Source: Streptomyces sp. CG1
GTDB taxonomy: Bacteria; Actinomycetota; Actinomycetes; Streptomycetales; Streptomycetaceae
Length of the DNA stretch: 64,000 nt
Assembly: GCF_041080625.1 (NCBI RefSeq)
Contig: NZ_CP163518.1
Span: 2,976,001 to 3,040,000 of the forward strand
Direction: 5' to 3'
Notes under the pieces: generated by a model
What the model saw: only the letters and a program-made list of their open reading frames with translations
Databases searched by the model: none
What the model was told of the DNA's origin: nothing
In this document: positions 58,841 through 64,000 of the stretch, piece by piece
How positions within the stretch are numbered: the stretch's first letter is position 1
How the letters are laid out: every line of letters starts with the position of its first letter
Position numbers and translations under genes: made by a program

Positions 58841-59742
58841 TTGCCGTTCACGCTCAGCCATACGGCCGCCGTCCTGCCCGCGGTCCGCCGGAACGGGTCC
58901 GGCCGCGGCCAGCTGGTGCCGGCGGTGCTCGTGGCGGGTTCCTTCGCGCCCGACATGACCTTCTATGCGGCGAGTGTCCTGCCGGGCGGGATGCAATTCG
59001 GCACGGTCACCCACTCGTTCACCGGGGTCTTCACTGTCGACGTGCTCATCTCCTGGGCGCTGGTCGGGCTGTGGCTGCTCGTCCGCGAACCGCTGCTCGC
59101 ACTGCCGCCCCGGGGCCTGCAGGGCCGGCTGTGCTGCTGCGCTGCGGTGCGCCACGCGCGCGGGTACGGGCCGGCTCGGCGGTGAGGTGGTACGTCTCCG
59201 CGGTGCTCGGTGCGCTGACCCATGTGGTGTGGGACGCGTTCACGCACGACGGGCGGTGGGGGACGCGGCTGATTCCGGCCATCGAGCGGGACCGGCCGAC
59301 GGGCCTGTCGCTGTTCTCGTGGCTGCAGTACGGCTCGTCCGTGGTGGGCGCGCTTGTGATCGCGGTGTTCACCGCGCGTGCGGCACGGCGGGCGCCGGGC
59401 GGTGAGGCGGTGGGGGTGCCCGTGCTGTCCGTGCGGGACCGGTGGGTGGCCGGGGCAGTGAACGGCGGTTGTGCGGCGGCCGGGGCGGTGCAGCGGGCGG
59501 CGCGCTGGTGGGCCGTCGTCGGCGCGCCCCGGCGGCTGTGGGATCTGGTGCCGATGCTGTGCTTCGGGGTGGGCGCCGGGGTGGTCCTGGGTCTGGTGCT
59601 GTACGCCGCCGGGGTCAGGGTGTGGCGTCGGGACCGGGTTCTGGACGGTCCGGGGAGTCCCGCCGATCACCGTGATCTCGGTAATCAGGATGATTCCGGT
59701 GGGGTGGTCGGTGCGGGCCCGGAGCGGCCGGTCGCTCGGTGA
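58841..59742 (+). pseudogene. DUF4184 membrane protein, frameshifted
   Basis: The first frame starts at TTG 58841 (GGGGAG upstream): LPFTLSHTAAVLPAVRRNGS, VAGSFAPDMTFYAASVLPGG and MQFGTVTHSFTGVFTVDVLI, ending at a stop at 59185. The family continues in another frame as RWYVSAVLGALTHVVWDAFT then HDGRWGTRLIPAIERDRPTG and LSLFSWLQYGSSVVGALVIA to 59742. A single-base indel near 59110-59150 (within the run around CTGTGCTGCTGCGCTGCGG) would restore one protein. It is either a recent pseudogene or a sequencing error. Confidence 0.82.
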
Positions 59743-60070
59743 GGGAGGCGACGAAGACCGTGAGGGTCGGCCGGGGGCGCGATCTCGGAATCGCGGTGAG
59801 CGCGAGGGCCAGGTAGCCCCGGGCCAGGTCGGTCCACTGGCGCCAGTCCGGGGCGTGACCCGCGTGGGCGGTACTGCCGGCGCGTCCGTGCCAGAGGTCC
59901 GTGGCGGCTCTTCGGACGGCTGCGGCCAGGCCGGAGGGGATGCGGGCGGTGCTTGCGTCGGCCGCGAGGGCCGGGACCGGCGAGGCGGGCATGGCCTGCG
60001 CCGAGGCGGTGTCCGCCCAGGCCCGGGTGTCTGTCTCGGGCGTCCGGCGGTGAAGCATGCGTATACCCAT
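59615..60070 (-). CDS. Hypothetical Streptomyces protein
   Basis: About 151 residues from ATG 60070. The core (SPVPALAADASTARIPSGLA then AAVRRAATDLWHGR, DWRQWTDLARGYLALALTAI) looks conserved in style, and the C-terminus is His/Pro/Arg-rich. The 3' end overlaps the convergent DUF4184 gene by 128 bases, which is unusual; the true stop may lie earlier in ancestral form. No function is recognised. Confidence 0.5.
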   Translation of the reverse strand: MGIRMLHRRTPETDTRAWADTASAQAMPASPVPALAADASTARIPSGLAAAVRRAATDLWHGRAGSTAHAGHAPDWRQWTDLARGYLALALTAIPRSRPRPTLTVFVASLTERPAAPGPHRPPHRNHPDYRDHGDRRDSPDRPEPGPDATP

Positions 60071-60180
60071 GCTCGCAGTTTTGCGGCTGTGGGGGGCGGG
60101 GGGCGTTTTGGCGGGGGCCACGTGAGTGACGGTCCCTCCGGGGGTTCGGCCGACGGGTTCTTCTGGGCGCCGCTGCGGTG

Positions 60181-60226
60181 GCGGAGGGGGCGGCGCAGCC
60201 TGCCCCGGCTGCACCGCCCCCTCCGC
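60181..60226 (-). terminator. Terminator of polA
   Basis: GCGGAGGGGGCGGCGCAGCC (60181-60200) pairs with GGCTGCACCGCCCCCTCCGC (60207-60226) with one G-T/C change in 20, around TGCCCC. It lies 15 bases beyond the polA stop codon. Confidence 0.88.
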
Positions 60227-60240
60227 TCAAGCGCCGCAGG

Positions 60241-62967
60241 CTAGTGCGCCGCCGATTCCCAGTCCGGGCCCACGCCGACCGAGACGTCCAAGGGGGCGTG
60301 GAGATGGACGGCGTTCGCCATTTCGCGGCGGACGATCTCTTCCGTGGCCGCCCGCTCGCCGGGGGCGATCTCCAGGACGATTTCGTCGTGGACCTGGAGG
60401 AGCATGCGGGACTTCAGGTCCGCTGCCCGCAGCGCGCTGTCCACCTTGAGCATGGCGATCTTGACGATGTCGGCCGCCGTGCCCTGGATGGGCGCGTTGA
60501 GGGCCATGCGCTCGGCCGCCTCACGGCGCTGGCGGTTGTCGCTGTTGAGGTCCGGGAGGTAGCGGCGGCGGCCGAAGAGCGTCGCCGTGTAGCCCGTCGC
60601 CCGCGCCTCGTCGACCGCCCGGCGCAGATAGTCCCGGACGCCGCCGAAGCGCTCGAAGTACGCGTCCATGAGGGCGCGTGCCTCGGCCGCCTCGATGTTC
60701 AGCTGCTGGGAGAGGCCGAACGCGGAGAGGCCGTAGGCCAGGCCGTACGACATCGCCTTGATCTTGCGGCGCATCTCCGCGTCCACCGCGGCGGGCTCGA
60801 CGCCGAACACCTGGGACGCGGCCGTGGTGTGCAGGTCCTCGCCGGAGGTGAACGCCCGGATCAGGCCCTCGTCCTCGGAGAGGTGGGCCATCACGCGCAG
60901 CTCGATCTGGCTGTAGTCGGCGGTCATCAGGGACTCGAAGCCCTCGCCGACCACGAAGCCGCGGCGGATCGCCCGGCCCTCGTCCGTGCGGACCGGGATG
61001 TTCTGCAGGTTCGGGTCCGTGGAGGAGAGGCGGCCCGTCGCTGCCACCGTCTGGTTGAAGGTGGTGTGGATGCGGCCGTCGCCCGCGATCGTCTTGATCA
61101 GGCCCTCGACCGTGACGCGCAGCTTCGCCTGCTCGCGGTGGCGGAGCATGATCACCGGCAGTTCGTTGTCGGTCTGGGTGGCGAGCCAGGCCAGGGCATC
61201 CGCGTCGGTGGTGTAGCCGGTCTTGGTCTTCTTCGTCTTCGGCAGGGCCAGCTCGCCGAAGAGGACCTCCTGGAGCTGTTTGGGCGAGCCCAGGTTGAAC
61301 TCGTGACCGGCAGCCGCGTGGGCCTCCTTCACGGCCTGCTGGACCGCTCCCGCGAACGTCTGCTCCATCGCCTCCAGGTGCGCGCGGTCGGCCGCGATGC
61401 CGTGCCGCTCCATGCGGGCGAGCAGCGCGGACGTGGGCAGCTCCATGTCGCGCAGCAGGTCCGCCGCGCCGACCTCCTCCAGGCGGGTCCCGAAGGCCTC
61501 GCCGAGGTCGAGGACCGCGCGGCCCTGGATCATCAGCGCCTCGGCCTCGGCGCCGTCGTCGGCACCGAAGGCCAGCTGGCCGTCGGCCGCGGCGGCGGGC
61601 GCCAGCTCGCGGTGCAGGTACTCCAGGGACAGCGCGTCCAGGTCGAAGGAGCGGCGGCCCGGCTTGACCAGGTAGGCGGCGAGCGCGGTGTCCATGGTCA
61701 CGCCCTCGACGGACCAGCCGTGCTCGGCGAAGACGCGCATGGCGCCCTTGGCGTCGTGGAACACCTTGGGGCGGCCGGCGTCGGCCAGCCAGGCCGCGAA
61801 CGCCTTCTCGTCGGCCTCGTCCAGCTCGGCCGGGTCGAACCAGACGGCCGCTCCCCCTGCCGCGGCCAGGGCCACCTCGGCGACCGAGCCGGTGCCCAGT
61901 GCCCAGGTGTCGACGGTGGCGACGCCCAGGGTCCCGGCGCCGTGCTCGGCGAGCCAGGGAGCCAGCTCGCCGGTGCGCAGGATCTTGCCGTCGATCTCCA
62001 CGCCGCCCGTCGCCACGGGGGTGGTCTCGGCCTCCTCGGCACCGGGGTCGACGGCGAAGAGGCGCTCGCGCAGGGACGGGTTGCGGATCTCCAGGGTGTC
62101 CAGGACCATCGCGACGGCCTTGCGGTCGTACGGGGCCCGCTCCAGGTCGGAGACCGCCTTGGACAGCTCGACCTGGCGCTCCAGCTCGGTGAGGACGCGG
62201 TTGAGCTTGACCGACTCCAGGTGGTCGCGGAGGTTCTGCCCGGCCTTGCCCTTGACCTCCTCGACGCGCTCGACCAGCTCCGCGAAGGAGCCGAACTGGT
62301 TGATCCATTTCGCGGCGGTCTTCTCGCCGACGCCGGGGATGCCGGGGAGGTTGTCGGACGGGTCGCCGCGCAGGGCCGCGAAGTCGGGGTACTGCGCCGG
62401 CGTCAAGCCGTACTTCTCGAGAACCTTCTCCGGGGTGAACCGGGTCAGCTCCGAGACGCCCTTCGTCGGGTACAGCACGGTGATGTTCTCGGTGACCAGC
62501 TGGAAGGAGTCGCGGTCGCCGGTGACGATCAGCACCTCGAAGCCGACGGCCTCCGCCTGCGTGGCGAGGGTGGCGATGATGTCGTCCGCCTCGAAGCCCT
62601 CGACGGCGAAGCGCGGGGCGTGCATCGCGTCGAGCAGCTCGCCGATCAGCTCGACCTGGCCCTTGAACTCGTCCGGCGTCTTGGAGCGGTTCGCCTTGTA
62701 CTCGGTGAAGCGCTCGGAGCGCCATGTCTTGCGCGAGACGTCGAAGGCCACGGCGAAGTGCGTGGGCTCCTCGTCACGCAGGGTGTTGGCCAGCATCGAC
62801 GCGAAGCCGTAGATCGCGTTCGTCGGCTGGCCGGTCGCGGTCGTGAAGTTCTCCGCGGGCAGCGCGAAGAACGCGCGGTAGGCCAGCGAGTGCCCGTCCA
62901 TGAGCATCAGCCGGGGACGGCTACCGCCGGAGGTCTTGTCGGTCTTCTTCGATGCTGTCTCTGCCAC
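60241..62967 (-). CDS. polA: DNA polymerase I
   Basis: A 908-residue repair polymerase. The N-terminal 5'-nuclease domain (LMLMDGHSLAYRAFFALPAE, VEGFEADDIIATLA, IVTGDRDSFQLV, GIPGVGEKTAAKW) is intact. The middle 3'-5' exonuclease domain has lost its acidic residues (VDTWALG in place of DTET; FHDAKGAM), as in other actinobacterial Pol I, so proofreading is not expected. The polymerase domain has MTADYSQIELRVMAHLS, RRKIKAMSYGLAYGLSAFGL and LQVHDEIVLE. GTG at 62967 was chosen; it lies 7 nt after a PafBC-like -10. Confidence 0.97.
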   Translation of the reverse strand: MAETASKKTDKTSGGSRPRLMLMDGHSLAYRAFFALPAENFTTATGQPTNAIYGFASMLANTLRDEEPTHFAVAFDVSRKTWRSERFTEYKANRSKTPDEFKGQVELIGELLDAMHAPRFAVEGFEADDIIATLATQAEAVGFEVLIVTGDRDSFQLVTENITVLYPTKGVSELTRFTPEKVLEKYGLTPAQYPDFAALRGDPSDNLPGIPGVGEKTAAKWINQFGSFAELVERVEEVKGKAGQNLRDHLESVKLNRVLTELERQVELSKAVSDLERAPYDRKAVAMVLDTLEIRNPSLRERLFAVDPGAEEAETTPVATGGVEIDGKILRTGELAPWLAEHGAGTLGVATVDTWALGTGSVAEVALAAAGGAAVWFDPAELDEADEKAFAAWLADAGRPKVFHDAKGAMRVFAEHGWSVEGVTMDTALAAYLVKPGRRSFDLDALSLEYLHRELAPAAAADGQLAFGADDGAEAEALMIQGRAVLDLGEAFGTRLEEVGAADLLRDMELPTSALLARMERHGIAADRAHLEAMEQTFAGAVQQAVKEAHAAAGHEFNLGSPKQLQEVLFGELALPKTKKTKTGYTTDADALAWLATQTDNELPVIMLRHREQAKLRVTVEGLIKTIAGDGRIHTTFNQTVAATGRLSSTDPNLQNIPVRTDEGRAIRRGFVVGEGFESLMTADYSQIELRVMAHLSEDEGLIRAFTSGEDLHTTAASQVFGVEPAAVDAEMRRKIKAMSYGLAYGLSAFGLSQQLNIEAAEARALMDAYFERFGGVRDYLRRAVDEARATGYTATLFGRRRYLPDLNSDNRQRREAAERMALNAPIQGTAADIVKIAMLKVDSALRAADLKSRMLLQVHDEIVLEIAPGERAATEEIVRREMANAVHLHAPLDVSVGVGPDWESAAH

Positions 62968-62974
62968 GCCCCCG

Positions 62975-62997
62975 ATCCTGCCACGCCGCACTGACAG
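62975..62997 (-). promoter_or_regulatory. RecA-NDp/PafBC-like promoter of polA (weaker match)
   Basis: Minus strand: CTGTCAGTG (62997-62989), eight bases, CAGGAT (62980-62975). The first base of the -10 differs from TAnnnT. The polA GTG follows after 7 nt, again suggesting a leaderless mRNA. The remaining 62998-63225 gap has a polypurine tract (about 63100-63150) and no gene. Confidence 0.5.
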
Positions 62998-63225
62998 TCC
63001 GGGTCGCGTCCCGCTCGTGGGTGTGAGCGCGGACACAGCGACGGGGGGTCGAGAGATGGCTGAGGACGGTTCGAGGCCTTGCCCAACGCCCCGGCGGGAG
63101 AACGGAGGGAGCGAGGGGGAGAGAGGGGGAGAGAGGCGAGAGGGGGCGGGCGACGGCGTCGTTGTCGGTGGCCCATGGGAGGATCGTTCGCGTACTTCTC
63201 ACACGCAGTCGAAGGAGAGCGTGCG

Positions 63226-64000
<775 letters not shown>

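Noticed and set aside
60178..62994. 938-codon plus-strand frame opposite polA
   Set aside because: It is the antisense shadow of a clear DNA polymerase I gene; such long antisense frames are normal in high-GC DNA.
63100..63150. Polypurine tract (GGGGGAGAGAGGGGG-type) upstream of the FdhF-type gene
   Set aside because: Could form unusual DNA structure, but low-complexity purine runs are common in GC-rich intergenic DNA and nothing else supports a function.

Overview
The window looks like a piece of the core chromosome of a Streptomyces species. GC content is very high, coding sequences often start with GTG or TTG, stop/start codons frequently overlap (GTGA, ATGA), and several families are typical of Streptomyces: SPW_0924, DUF6343, DUF397 with DUF5753 regulators, and a mycothiol-type maleylpyruvate isomerase fold. 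No tRNA, rRNA, CRISPR array, prophage or complete insertion sequence was seen. All functions below are read from translated sequence and remembered family features; no database was searched.

Layout. 1-5.3 kb: the 5' part of uvrA, two metabolic enzymes and a three-gene polar amino-acid ABC importer. 5.3-9.5 kb: aroQ, an MHS-type symporter, a Ca2+/H+ exchanger and a TerC protein. 9.7-14.7 kb: a TerD fused to a degenerate FtsK/HerA-like domain, a second TerD, and uvrB. 14.7-22.8 kb: an MHYT sensor, a secreted glycerophosphodiesterase, ogt, pseudouridine catabolism (psuG-psuK), CorA and a uridine-kinase-like protein. 22.9-31.5 kb: accessory DNA with a stand-alone gltD, a whiJ/abaA-like regulatory locus, and at least five gene remnants, four of which lie at or near palindromic repeat elements. 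31.7-36.2 kb: P450, amidohydrolase and FUSC membrane protein. 36.4-39 kb: tandem repeats, a nucleotidyltransferase and a decayed helicase-PLD gene that resembles a type II Mokosh defence gene. 39-43 kb: RidA, GNAT, and a racemase/NCS1 permease operon divergent from a GntR regulator. 43-50 kb: uracil-DNA glycosylase, an S4 RNA-binding protein followed by a 24-bp minisatellite, and assorted core genes including coaE and a PAC2 protein. 50-64 kb: rpsA, a methyltransferase that seems to lack a normal start codon, hrpB, a lytic transglycosylase, a frameshifted DUF4184 gene, polA, and the start of an FdhF/YdeP-type oxidoreductase.

The unifying theme is DNA repair and stress. uvrA, uvrB, ogt, a uracil-DNA glycosylase and polA all lie here. 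Six genes (uvrA, uvrB, ogt, terD, coaE, polA) carry the same upstream signature, [CT]TGTCAGTG-N8-[TC]AnnnT, which matches the LexA-independent RecA-NDp/PafBC damage promoter known from mycobacteria. In four of them the start codon lies 6-8 nt after the -10 element, so leaderless transcripts are predicted. terD and coaE are the unexpected members.
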